From assembly GCF_000348685.1 (NCBI RefSeq), contig NZ_ANLA01000015.1, positions 1 to 64,000 of the forward strand: a DNA stretch of 64,000 bases, written 5' to 3'. Shown here piece after piece: positions 8,490-15,880 of the stretch; position 1 is the first letter of the stretch, and every line of letters starts with the position of its first letter. A model generated the notes under the pieces. That model was not told the origin of the DNA. It searched no databases and saw nothing but the letters and a program-made list of their open reading frames with translations. A program made the translations under genes and the position numbers. This DNA comes from Xanthomarina gelatinilytica. Its GTDB lineage: Bacteria > Bacteroidota > Bacteroidia > Flavobacteriales > Flavobacteriaceae.

Positions 8490-8963
8490 ATGAAACACAT
8501 ACTAACATTCATCATCAGCTTTGGGTGCTTATGGGCTCAAGCTCAAACCATCGAAAAATTCTCTATTGATAGTGGTGGTAACAGTACTTCAAACGGCAAC
8601 ATAATTGTACTTTATACTATAGGTGAAGTAAACGTGCAAGAGCTCAATGCAGGTAACATACTTTTATCTGAAGGATTTATTAGTTCTGGTTTTGGAGAAA
8701 CTTTAAACATTGAAATAAGTTCAATAGACAACCAATTGTTGTTGTACCCAAACCCTGCTAAAGATTTTGTAACTATTACCAATTTGCCTCATGGAGAAAT
8801 ACAAATGATAGTTTTTGATATAAATGGAAAAGTAATTGTTTCAAAAATAGTAAATACGGAAACAGCAAGAATAGATACATCCAATTTTTCAAATGGAGTT
8901 TATATTGTGTGGTTAAACCATAATGGATACATTATTCATAAGAAATTGCTTGTAAACAAATAG
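8490..8963 (+). CDS. Small T9SS-sorted secreted protein
   Basis: A 157-residue exported protein. Signal peptide about 1-18 (ending AQAQ); a short N-terminal module (TIEKFSIDSGGNSTSNGNII, LYTIGEVNVQELNAGNILL, SEGF) of a kind that often precedes T9SS tails; then a type A sorting domain about 82-157 (LYPNPAKDFVTITNL, FDINGKVIV, NGVYIVWLN, HKKLLVNK). Almost the whole mature protein is the sorting domain plus one small beta module, so it may be a small surface component or a trimmed gene. It is 112 bases downstream of the predicted DGR variable protein and could be co-transcribed with it. Confidence 0.82.
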   Translation: MKHILTFIISFGCLWAQAQTIEKFSIDSGGNSTSNGNIIVLYTIGEVNVQELNAGNILLSEGFISSGFGETLNIEISSIDNQLLLYPNPAKDFVTITNLPHGEIQMIVFDINGKVIVSKIVNTETARIDTSNFSNGVYIVWLNHNGYIIHKKLLVNK

Positions 8964-9470
8964 CAGATCTTATTTTGAGAAATGATTTTAGGAGGTAACC
9001 TTAAATGGGTAAAAATAACCTCGTTTCAACTGTCTTGAACAACAGCAGGAAAGTTGACAAAAACAATTAAAAATTAAGCAAAAGATATGATTTACACAGT
9101 GCCTTATTGTTGTTTTCTACATACAATCTTTAATGGAAGACATTAAGCCTCACATAATTTATAGTATAACCATTGCATCTTATTAATTCAAAATAACTTT
9201 TAATTTTAGACACATTTTTGTTGTTATATAATTTAAAGAAGGTGTGTCTGGATTTTTTTGCCGTGGCACAGCCCATCATGCCGCAACTTGAAAATGACCA
9301 TATGACAGGGCGCTTGAAATTAGGTGAAACCTTTTGTTTATGAAATCATTCAGCTTTCAGTTTTGTATTCACTTTAAAATGTGTTTTTAACAAAATTGAA
9401 TATAGATTTTTAAACTAAAACGCTAATTATTATTTATTTAGGAAATTTGAATCTAGTCCCTATTGACTGA
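8964..9470. other. 507-base gap without a recognisable gene
   Basis: AT-rich, with stops in all frames. A short GC-richer patch at about 9242-9343 reads through in one plus-strand frame (VCLDFFAVAQPIMPQLENDH, then MTGRLKLGETFCL and a stop) and could be a gene fragment, but I cannot match it to a family. I found no template repeat and no reverse-transcriptase motif, although the gap lies between the DGR-like target gene and the Avd-like gene, where such parts could be expected. Confidence 0.5.
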
Positions 9471-9866
9471 TTAAAGCGTTAAAGACCATGTATGTTGCAG
9501 TTTTCTAAACTTTTTAAGTTCATTTCTTAGTATAGGTAGATAATCTTTGCCATTACTATTAGACTTTTCTAATCGGCAACAGTTTTTATAGAGTAGATTA
9601 GTTAAACGTTTTACAGATGCAATATGTTTGTGCTTTTTATCACTATATTTTTCCAATTCAGCTTTTTCTATTTCAGGAGCTAAAGAGGTGGATTGTTGCA
9701 CTATATCTCCAGAGAAATATATGTTAATATCTTCTTTTCCATCGGGTTGTAAATACGCTAAATCTTGATTTAAATATGTTGAAATACTTCGAGACAGAAC
9801 AATAATATCCATAGCCTTTTGATATATAGGCAAATGGGACAAATGTGAAGGCATATTTGGAATCAT
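9471..9866 (-). CDS. Four-helix-bundle protein, Avd-like (DGR accessory)
   Basis: A 131-residue all-helical protein starting HLSHLPIYQKAMDIIVLSRS, then LAPEIEKAELEKYSDKKHKH and IASVKRLTNLLYKNCCRLEK. The L-P-I-Y-x-K-A opening followed by four amphipathic helices, with basic helix faces near the end, is the pattern of the Avd / 23S-rRNA-intervening-sequence (S23) four-helix family. In DGRs, Avd binds the template RNA and the reverse transcriptase. About 1.1 kb away on the opposite strand is the predicted variable protein, which favours an Avd role over an S23 role; this is inference. No reverse transcriptase accompanies it in the window, so it may be a remnant or may act with a distant cassette. 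Confidence 0.65.
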   Translation of the reverse strand: MIPNMPSHLSHLPIYQKAMDIIVLSRSISTYLNQDLAYLQPDGKEDINIYFSGDIVQQSTSLAPEIEKAELEKYSDKKHKHIASVKRLTNLLYKNCCRLEKSNSNGKDYLPILRNELKKFRKLQHTWSLTL

Positions 9867-9915
9867 TTATTATAGCAATTTACTCAAAAGTAGTAACTAG
9901 TTTTCATTTTTAACT

Positions 9916-9944
9916 TTTGATTTTAAGGTAAAGTTGTATATTTG
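9916..9944 (+). promoter_or_regulatory. Bacteroidetes-type promoter of the Lrp/AsnC gene
   Basis: TTTG at 9916-9919, a 17-base spacer, then TATATTTG at 9937-9944, matching the -33/-7 consensus used by the Bacteroidetes primary sigma factor. Transcription would begin around 9950, about 30 bases before the ATG at 9982. Confidence 0.7.
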
Positions 9945-9981
9945 ATTTAATATTTAATGTTTTTTATAAAATTTCTTTAAA

Positions 9982-10425
9982 ATGAGTCTTGATCAATTAA
10001 ATTGGAAAATTCTTAAATGTTTGCAGAGCAATTCGAGACAATCCAATGCAGAAATAGGTAGGCAAGTAGGGATTAGTTCTCCTGCTGTTTCAGAACGGAT
10101 TAAGAAAATGGAAGACCTTGGAATTATTCAAAATTATCATACAACTGTTTCCCCTTTTGAAGTTGGCTACCAATTAAAAGCATTAATTACCATTAGAGCT
10201 TTTATGGGTATGTTAAAGCCTTTTTTGGAAAAAGTTAAATCTTTTGATGAAGTAATTAATTGCTATAGAATTACAGGTAATGAAAATATAGTAATGGAAG
10301 TTGTTTTAAAAAATCAGAAGCACTTGGAACTTTTTATTGACCAATTGATAGTTTATGGTGAAACCAAAACTCAAATTGTCTTATCGCATGTTATTAAACA
10401 CAACCCTGTGAAACCATTAAAATAA
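9982..10425 (+). CDS. Lrp/AsnC-family transcriptional regulator
   Basis: A 147-residue DNA-binding regulator, the normal size for the family. The N-terminal winged-helix HTH covers about 4-55 (LDQLNWKILKCLQSNSRQSN, then AEIGRQVGISSPAVSERIKK). The C-terminal RAM / ligand-binding domain covers about 68-140 (ALITIRAFMGML, then CYRITGNENIVMEVVLKN). Such proteins form octamers and respond to amino acids. A consensus promoter lies 38 bases upstream. The nearest divergent gene is the Avd-like gene, and the MFS exporter at 10714 is a plausible target because Lrp-like regulators often control amino-acid export (inference). Confidence 0.93.
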   Translation: MSLDQLNWKILKCLQSNSRQSNAEIGRQVGISSPAVSERIKKMEDLGIIQNYHTTVSPFEVGYQLKALITIRAFMGMLKPFLEKVKSFDEVINCYRITGNENIVMEVVLKNQKHLELFIDQLIVYGETKTQIVLSHVIKHNPVKPLK

Positions 10426-10428
10426 ATA

Positions 10429-10685
10429 CTACATATCTTTATTGTTAAATGGATTATCATCATTTGGATCATGATCTACATAATTTATTCCAGGAGGATT
10501 TAAAAGATCCCAACGATCAATCATGTAATTCCAACAATCAAATGTTTTTACCCATTCTGCAAATAAAATCCTAGATTCATCAATTTCATTTCTTAATAAA
10601 TCTAAATATTCTAGGTCTTTATAACCACGTATATCTATGCATGAGCCTTTTTAAGGAGTTCTCTGGCAGATTTTCTTAGCCGCAT
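10429..10685 (-). pseudogene. Small conserved-looking gene broken by one frameshift
   Basis: On the minus strand an ATG at 10685 opens MRLRKSARELLKKAHA and hits a stop. Restoring one base near 10637-10642 continues directly as IDIRGYKDLEYLDLLRNEID, ESRILFAEWVKTFDCWNYMI, DRWDLLNPPGINYVDHDPND and DNPFNNKDM, with the stop at 10429. The result would be an intact protein of about 85 residues, rich in W and acidic residues. I cannot name the family. It lies near the Avd-like gene and could be another accessory of the same lost cassette (weak inference). A sequencing error could also explain the single lesion. Confidence 0.6.
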
Positions 10686-10713
10686 TATTTTTTAATTTAT
10701 AGATACTATCAAA

Positions 10714-11931
10714 TTATTTCAGGTATAATTCATTTTTCGACTTTAGGTATTGTTTTAAATAATATAAAAGGCTTACACAAATCAGTCCTAATAACCCCAT
10801 AATAAGCCATGTTGCATCAAAACCAAAGCTGTCTACTAAATGTAATCCTGCATTATGCCCAAAAATGTGGGAAATAGAAAATGAAATGGTATATAGTGCC
10901 ATATACTCCCCTTGATTTCCTTTTTTAGCGCGTTGCATGGCAAATGCATTTGAAAAAGGAAAAGCAATCATTTCCCCAATAGTCATTAATAACATGCCAA
11001 TAACCAATACGCCAACCCAAGAAGTTAAATCAAGGACTAAAAAACTTACTAATGTTAGTGTAGCACCAAATATCATGAGTCCAGGTTTGGTATATCGCGT
11101 ATGTTCAAGCCACTTGATTAGAGGCATTTCCAAAATAAAAATAAAAAAGCCGTTTAATCCCAACAGCAATCCTATTTCAAATTCTGAAAGCTTATGTACA
11201 TCTTTGTAATATAATGGCATGGTAGAAAAATATTGCAGGAAAATAATTCCAAATAACGTCATAGAAGCTAAAAATATCCAAAAAGCCTTGTCTTTATAGG
11301 CTGATTGAGGATTCTGGTTTATAACATTATCCAATGTCTTTGCCTTTTTAGGGTTTAGTACTTTAATAAGAAGAAGTGTTGCTAACATACAGGTAAATCC
11401 ATCAACCCAAAACAACCCATTATAGCTCATTGTTGTAATAATCAAGCCTCCAACAGCAGGTCCGGCAGAAAAACCTAGGTTAATGGCCAAGCGAATTAAA
11501 GTAACCGATCGTGTTTTGTTTTCTGGTTTGCTATAAGCACTTAATGCCACAAACATGGCAGGACGGAACATATCTGCCACTAACATGATAATAAAAATGC
11601 CAATGCAGAATGAAACAAAAGTATTTAAGAATTGCAATCCTATGAACAGAATTCCGGTTGATAGCAAACTTCTCACCATTACTTTATAATACCCTATTTT
11701 GTCTGTTAATTTTCCTCCAAGCCAAGAACCTGCGACAGAACCCAAACCAAAGGCAGACATAACCCAACCAACTTCTGCAAAAGTAAAATTTAAACTTTTG
11801 GTCAAGTACAAGGATAAAAATGGAATAACCATGGTGCCTGCCCTGTTGATTAACGTAATGAGTGCAAGCCACCAAACTTCAGAAGACAGTCCTTTAAAAG
11901 TATTAATATAATTGCTAAAAAGTGTTTTCAT
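10714..11931 (-). CDS. MFS transporter, DHA1-like exporter
   Basis: A 405-residue inner-membrane protein with about 12 hydrophobic segments. After the second segment comes the MFS loop motif in the form GSWLGGKLTDKIGYYKV (G-x-L-x-D-K-x-G), and GPAVGGLI matches the antiporter motif C region. This fits a drug or metabolite/H+ antiporter; the substrate cannot be read from sequence. The upstream leader on the same strand contains a strong terminator-like hairpin (11954-11985) only about 23 bases before the ATG, suggesting control of expression by attenuation. Its 3' side runs toward the frameshifted small gene at 10429-10685. Confidence 0.9.
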   Translation of the reverse strand: MKTLFSNYINTFKGLSSEVWWLALITLINRAGTMVIPFLSLYLTKSLNFTFAEVGWVMSAFGLGSVAGSWLGGKLTDKIGYYKVMVRSLLSTGILFIGLQFLNTFVSFCIGIFIIMLVADMFRPAMFVALSAYSKPENKTRSVTLIRLAINLGFSAGPAVGGLIITTMSYNGLFWVDGFTCMLATLLLIKVLNPKKAKTLDNVINQNPQSAYKDKAFWIFLASMTLFGIIFLQYFSTMPLYYKDVHKLSEFEIGLLLGLNGFFIFILEMPLIKWLEHTRYTKPGLMIFGATLTLVSFLVLDLTSWVGVLVIGMLLMTIGEMIAFPFSNAFAMQRAKKGNQGEYMALYTISFSISHIFGHNAGLHLVDSFGFDATWLIMGLLGLICVSLLYYLKQYLKSKNELYLK

Positions 11932-11953
11932 TTTTTCTTAAATGAGATATCTT

Positions 11954-11985
11954 AAAAGTAAAAAGTCCGACGTTTTCGTCGGACT
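11954..11985 (-). terminator. Terminator-like hairpin in the MFS gene leader (possible attenuator)
   Basis: A perfect 9-bp stem (11964-11972 with 11977-11985, AGTCCGACG / CGTCGGACT) with a four-base loop is followed, on the minus strand only, by TTTTACTTTT (11963-11954). It lies just upstream of, and on the same strand as, the MFS start codon at 11931. It therefore either ends a short leader RNA begun near 12120 or must be bypassed for the exporter to be expressed. Confidence 0.65.
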
Positions 11986-12000
11986 CACTTATATATAATT

Positions 12001-12114
12001 TTATTTGATAATTAAATCACTAGAATACATAGATTGCCCAACGCTTCTTCTTACCAGAAGTGGTTTGTTTTCTACAAATAGTGACGTAATTAAACATTGT
12101 TTTTTACTTTTAAT
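12001..12114 (-). other. Candidate leader small ORF upstream of the attenuator-like hairpin
   Basis: On the minus strand a 37-codon open stretch reads CLITSLFVENKPLLVRRSVG then QSMYSSDLIIK and a stop at 12001, just before the hairpin at 11985. Its composition is protein-like, but the only upstream start in frame is ATT. An overlapping frame has an ATG at 12096 that encodes MFNYVTICRKQTTSGKKKRW plus five residues. Either could be a leader peptide, or neither is translated. Confidence 0.25.
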
Positions 12115-12146
12115 GACTCAAATCTAAACAAAATACTTTAAAGTTG

Positions 12147-12154
12147 TATTTTTG
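12147..12154 (+). promoter_or_regulatory. Probable -7 box of the DUF1684 gene
   Basis: TATTTTTG fits the TAnnTTTG consensus and lies 20 bases before the ATG at 12174. There is no clear TTTG at the -33 position, so support is partial. Confidence 0.4.
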
Positions 12155-12173
12155 AAATGAAAAAAATATTACA

Positions 12174-12776
12174 ATGAAATACTTCCTGCAATTTTTTTTA
12201 TTGATATCAGTTTTAAGCTGTGCGCAAGATAAACAGCCAATTTTGGGAGAAACAGAGTTTCAAAGGAAAATGAATGCCGATTTTAAAGATGCTACCAAAT
12301 CGCCATTAAAAGACAAAGACCGCAAAGAATTTAAAGGACTTGATTTCTTTAAATTTGATTCTACCTATGTTGTAACTGCAACTTTAACTAGAACACCTGA
12401 TGAAACACCTTTTAGGATGAAAACAACAACAGACAGATTGCCCATGTATGTGAAGTATGGAGTTGTGACATTTAAGTTGAAAGGCAAAACACACGAACTT
12501 AATATTTATCAAGATTTGGATTTGAAAAACCAAATTGGCTATGATGATTACCTATTTCTTCCTTTTTTAGACCTTACCAATGGAGACACCACTTATGGAG
12601 GAGGACGTTATGTAGAATGTAGAATTCCAGAAGATGATAAGGTTATTATAGATTTTAACACGGCCTACAACCCTTATTGCGCTTATAATGAAAAATATTC
12701 ATGTCCCATTGTTCCTAGAGAGAATTACTTAGAAACTAAAATTGAAGCAGGAGTTAAGGCCTTTAAAAAACATTAA
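12174..12776 (+). CDS. DUF1684 lipoprotein
   Basis: A 200-residue protein with an SPII signal (lipobox ending at C16, LLISVLSCAQ), so probably periplasm-facing. It carries the DUF1684 hallmarks: KDRKEFKGLDFF near residue 45; YDDYLFLPFLDLTNGDTTYG followed by GGRYVE; and the C-terminal DFNTAYNPYCAYNEKYSCPI with P-x-E-N. These conserved D, N, Y and C residues are the family signature, but no biochemical role is known to me. It is monocistronic, with its own -7 box at 12147 and a bidirectional terminator right behind it at 12774. Confidence 0.9.
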   Translation: MKYFLQFFLLISVLSCAQDKQPILGETEFQRKMNADFKDATKSPLKDKDRKEFKGLDFFKFDSTYVVTATLTRTPDETPFRMKTTTDRLPMYVKYGVVTFKLKGKTHELNIYQDLDLKNQIGYDDYLFLPFLDLTNGDTTYGGGRYVECRIPEDDKVIIDFNTAYNPYCAYNEKYSCPIVPRENYLETKIEAGVKAFKKH

Positions 12777-12807
12777 AGCGCCTAATATCTTGATTAGACG
12801 CTTTAAT
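12774..12807. terminator. Bidirectional terminator between convergent genes
   Basis: An imperfect stem (TAAAGCG-C-CTAAT against ATTAG-A-CGCTTTA, one mismatch) overlaps the stop of the DUF1684 gene and faces the end of the T9SS gene at 12826. Confidence 0.6.
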
Positions 12808-12825
12808 TAACTAGCTAACTAAAAC

Positions 12826-14283
12826 TTAATTTTTAATAATCCGTTTGGACAGATTGCCATTCTGGGTTTGTATTTGCAGTAAATATACGCCTTGTTGTAA
12901 ATTGGACAGGTTTATTTTTTCCACTGGATTATTTAATTGCATCACAACTTTCCCATTAAGGTCAATGATTCCTATAGATTTTATTTGAATATGATAAGGT
13001 GTTTTTATGTTTACATAATCTGATGTAGGAATAGGAAATATACGTATTTCAGAAAGATCATCTGAATCGATTCCTAAAGTCCCATCTATTTCAAACAGTT
13101 TCCTATCATATAAAGACCAAGATCCATCTGCATTTAAAACACGAATGTGTAAATAATGATCTCCTTGTGCTAAACTTGCAGAGGTAGATATGGTTAGGTT
13201 TTCATCTAAATTATCTCCGGAGACAGAGAGTGCTGTGGCACTGCCAAATCCAGGATCTATGTCAATAAAATATTCAGCAGCTACAATAGATGCGTTATTG
13301 AAAAACATAGGTGTTCTTACAGAAAATACTGTATGTGTGTAAACACTGTAGTTGCCAGCAGTGTTACCAACACGTATAAATAATCTGTGGCTTCCTGTAG
13401 GTAAACCTGTTGTAGGAATAGCAAGATTTTGGTCTACGGTTTCAGTATCAGTAATAGTCACTTGATTGCCTAAACCTATACCAGGATCAGTGTCAAAATA
13501 ATATTCTATGCTGTTAATATCAGCTATATTAATCTCTGCTAATGGTACAACAGAAAATACTATATGGTCGTATAAAGACCATACATCATTTGCATTTTTT
13601 ACTCTTACAAAGGCTCTATGACTACCTTGCGGTAATGTGTTTGTAAGAAATGCCAAATTCTCATCCAAGGTTTCGCCTGTAGGTATTGTAATTGCTGTTG
13701 CATTTCCAGTTCCTGGATCAGTACCAAAATAGTATTCAGCAGCTGTAATATCATAATTGTTAAATACAGCAGGACTATGGTTAATGCTAAAAGCTACATT
13801 GTCATATGCGCCATAAGTTCCATCGCTATTTTTTGCTCTAATGAATAATTTATGACTACCAGAACTTAAAGCAGCTGTTGGAATATTGAACGATTGGTCA
13901 ATAGTCTCCATAGCAGCTACAGATAATTGTGTGCCGTTGCCAATACCAGGATCTGTATCAACATAATATTCAAAACCATCAATGTTTGCTGTGTTAAACG
14001 TTGCATTAGCTGCTTTAACACTGAAGCTTTGAGAATAGTAATAGCTAGTGCTGCCATCATCTTTTACAGCGCGTACAAATAGCTTGTGGTTGCCAGCAGA
14101 TAATCCTGTTGTAGGAATACTGAAGTTTTGATTAAGTACTTCAGCATCTGGGTCAATATCTATACTTGTGCCATTGCCAATACCTGGATCGGTGTCAAAG
14201 TAATATTCTATTTCAGAAATATCACCTTGAGCAAACGATAGGTAAGCGGTAAGCAAAAAAGTTATGTGAATAAGTCGTTTCAT
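12826..14283 (-). CDS. T9SS-secreted protein with five 75-residue repeats
   Basis: A 485-residue exported protein. Signal peptide about 1-18 (ending LSFAQ) is followed by five repeats of about 75 residues (about 20-395). Each begins I-x-x-x-E-Y-Y-F-D-T-D-P-G-I-G-N-G, continues with a strand such as NFSIPTTGLSAGNHKLFVRA, and ends near a YSVYTHTVFSV-type strand. The unit resembles the beta-sandwich repeats seen in large flavobacterial surface proteins. The tail (about 405-485: IFPIPTSDYVNIKT, IIDLNGKVVMQL, QGVYLLQIQT, SKRIIKN) is a type A sorting domain. It lies 21 bases after the beta-helix protein at 14305 on the same strand, so the two probably form one secreted unit. Confidence 0.87.
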   Translation of the reverse strand: MKRLIHITFLLTAYLSFAQGDISEIEYYFDTDPGIGNGTSIDIDPDAEVLNQNFSIPTTGLSAGNHKLFVRAVKDDGSTSYYYSQSFSVKAANATFNTANIDGFEYYVDTDPGIGNGTQLSVAAMETIDQSFNIPTAALSSGSHKLFIRAKNSDGTYGAYDNVAFSINHSPAVFNNYDITAAEYYFGTDPGTGNATAITIPTGETLDENLAFLTNTLPQGSHRAFVRVKNANDVWSLYDHIVFSVVPLAEINIADINSIEYYFDTDPGIGLGNQVTITDTETVDQNLAIPTTGLPTGSHRLFIRVGNTAGNYSVYTHTVFSVRTPMFFNNASIVAAEYFIDIDPGFGSATALSVSGDNLDENLTISTSASLAQGDHYLHIRVLNADGSWSLYDRKLFEIDGTLGIDSDDLSEIRIFPIPTSDYVNIKTPYHIQIKSIGIIDLNGKVVMQLNNPVEKINLSNLQQGVYLLQIQTQNGNLSKRIIKN

Positions 14284-14304
14284 AATCAGTTTATTTTTTG
14301 ATTA

Positions 14305-15408
14305 TTAATTAGACTTATTAGCATTTGCCTTTACGTTTACGTTGATGTTTTCACCAGCTTCAATTAAGTTGTTGCTGATAGTAAAGCTTGTTAAGTATGG
14401 TAATTCGGTTGGGTAACCACGCATATCAAAATCGTAATCGCCATTGAAAATACCTATGTCGTTTCCGTCAGAACCAGCGTTAAGCCCAACTGAACTTGGA
14501 GAAAGCGTGAAATCATCTTCAGGAGCCATATCAAAAGCCGATGATGCTACACTGGTAAAAAATGGATTTTGGTTGTCAAAATTACCTGTTCCAGGCATTG
14601 CTAGTGAAAGTGTACCACCAGTTGACATGTAGCTAATAGAGTTGTTAAGAGTTAGTGTTCTACCTGTAGTTGGTGTAAATAAAGTGTTTATTCCGTTTGA
14701 GATAAATATATTATTGAAAGCAGTTACATCACCAGTCATGTTTGGGAAAATATTTGTGTTTCCCCACGTATGGTTTATTCTAACAACGTTATTGTTAAAA
14801 ATGGTTGTGTCGTTAAAGTATCGTAAGGCGTAACTAGCAGTTGCATTACCGTTTAATAATGTAATGTGGTTATTAGTAATTACGGTGTTTATACATTTTG
14901 TTGGGTCTGCATGAAGTGTGATACCGTAATTAATGATATTCCCTCTAATAATCCAGTTGTTGTTGGTAGTGGTATGGCCAGCATTTGTAGAGCCCACAAA
15001 AATAGTTTGGTTAACAAAGTTATCTTCAATAATAATATTATCAGATGTAGATGTGCTTGAGTTGTAAGTGATGTAAGTACTGATGTAAAACCCACTAATT
15101 TTAATGTTATCAGCATCAATTCTTACACTTGATAATTCGGTTCTTCTACCATCATTTAGTTCCGGTGCATAACCAGAACCAAAAAGAGTGATTTCTTTGT
15201 TGATAGTAACAGCTCCATAACTTATTAAAGACGGCTGTACGTAAATAATGTCTCCGTTATTTGCGGCAGCAATTGCATCGGTAATGTTGTTAAACATATG
15301 AGCAGGAGATGTGTCAATAACAGGGTCGTTATCAACAATAAGAATGTTTTGAGCTTGGGTGTAGCTTATAATAAATAAGGCTACAAGGCATAATAAATTT
15401 TTCATCAT
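14305..15408 (-). CDS. Secreted parallel beta-helix protein
   Basis: A 367-residue exported protein. Signal peptide about 1-19 (ending SYTQA) is followed by DNDPVIDTSPAHMFNNITDA, IAAANNGDIIYVQPS and ITLFGSGYAP, the entry of a NosD/pectin-lyase-like right-handed beta-helix. It continues with N-rich rungs (DNIIIEDNFVNQTIFVGS, NNWIIRGNIINYG, TTIFNNNVVRIN) to about residue 290. After that comes DFTLSPSSVGLNAGSDGNDI, which is typical of such proteins. No catalytic pattern was found, so it may bind or be structural. It lacks a sorting domain; the repeat gene just downstream (12826) has one. Confidence 0.85.
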   Translation of the reverse strand: MMKNLLCLVALFIISYTQAQNILIVDNDPVIDTSPAHMFNNITDAIAAANNGDIIYVQPSLISYGAVTINKEITLFGSGYAPELNDGRRTELSSVRIDADNIKISGFYISTYITYNSSTSTSDNIIIEDNFVNQTIFVGSTNAGHTTTNNNWIIRGNIINYGITLHADPTKCINTVITNNHITLLNGNATASYALRYFNDTTIFNNNVVRINHTWGNTNIFPNMTGDVTAFNNIFISNGINTLFTPTTGRTLTLNNSISYMSTGGTLSLAMPGTGNFDNQNPFFTSVASSAFDMAPEDDFTLSPSSVGLNAGSDGNDIGIFNGDYDFDMRGYPTELPYLTSFTISNNLIEAGENINVNVKANANKSN

Positions 15409-15505
15409 AACTAGGTTTTATTGATTTATGTTTCAAAACTCCTAATTATTTGAAAGCCAAAACATACGCAGAATGTCGTATATTTTATGAAAAATTGGTG
15501 ATTTT

Positions 15506-15871
15506 TTATTTTACAAGAAACATCCCTAAGAAAACGGCAAGAAAGCCAACTGCAAAACTAGTTATAGTATAAATAGCAAAGCTGGTAAAGTCTCCAGCTT
15601 TTAAAAAGATATGGTTTTCATAAGCAAAAGCAGAAAAAGTGGTAAAACCACCACAAAACCCAGTGGCCAGTAACAAGGTGTGGTTTTGGGAAATAGAGTT
15701 GTTTTTTGCTGCAAGCCCTAAAATAATCCCAATCAATAAACTCCCAAGAATGTTGGCGATAAAAGTGCCATAAGGAATGCCAGTTTGGTAACTGTTTAAA
15801 TATTTCCCTAGAATATATCTTAAAACACTACCAATACCACCACCAATAAATACCAGGAGAAGTTGTTTCAT
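15506..15871 (-). CDS. crcB: Fluoride channel CrcB (Fluc)
   Basis: A 121-residue membrane protein with four hydrophobic segments, the normal size. The diagnostic motifs are GGGIGSVLRYILGKYL near the N-terminus, GTFIANILGSLLIG at about 35-48, and GFCGGFTTFSAFAYE at about 71-85. The GGFTTFS stretch contains the fluoride-track Phe and Ser/Thr residues. It exports F- down its electrochemical gradient as a dual-topology dimer. It lies 9 bases after the SRPBCC gene at 15881 and is probably co-transcribed with it. I saw no fluoride riboswitch in the short upstream space. Confidence 0.95.
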   Translation of the reverse strand: MKQLLLVFIGGGIGSVLRYILGKYLNSYQTGIPYGTFIANILGSLLIGIILGLAAKNNSISQNHTLLLATGFCGGFTTFSAFAYENHIFLKAGDFTSFAIYTITSFAVGFLAVFLGMFLVK

Positions 15872-15880
15872 GTTACAGAT

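Noticed and set aside
12001..12060. tRNA or small structured RNA
   Set aside because: There is no cloverleaf; the only strong stem is the terminator-like hairpin downstream.
12826..14283. CRISPR-like or DNA tandem repeat
   Set aside because: The roughly 225-base periodicity follows protein repeats in one open frame with varied codons, so it is a repeat protein, not a DNA array.
15872..15880. Fluoride riboswitch before crcB
   Set aside because: Only 9 bases separate the two genes, and nothing like the pseudoknotted motif is seen before the first gene either.
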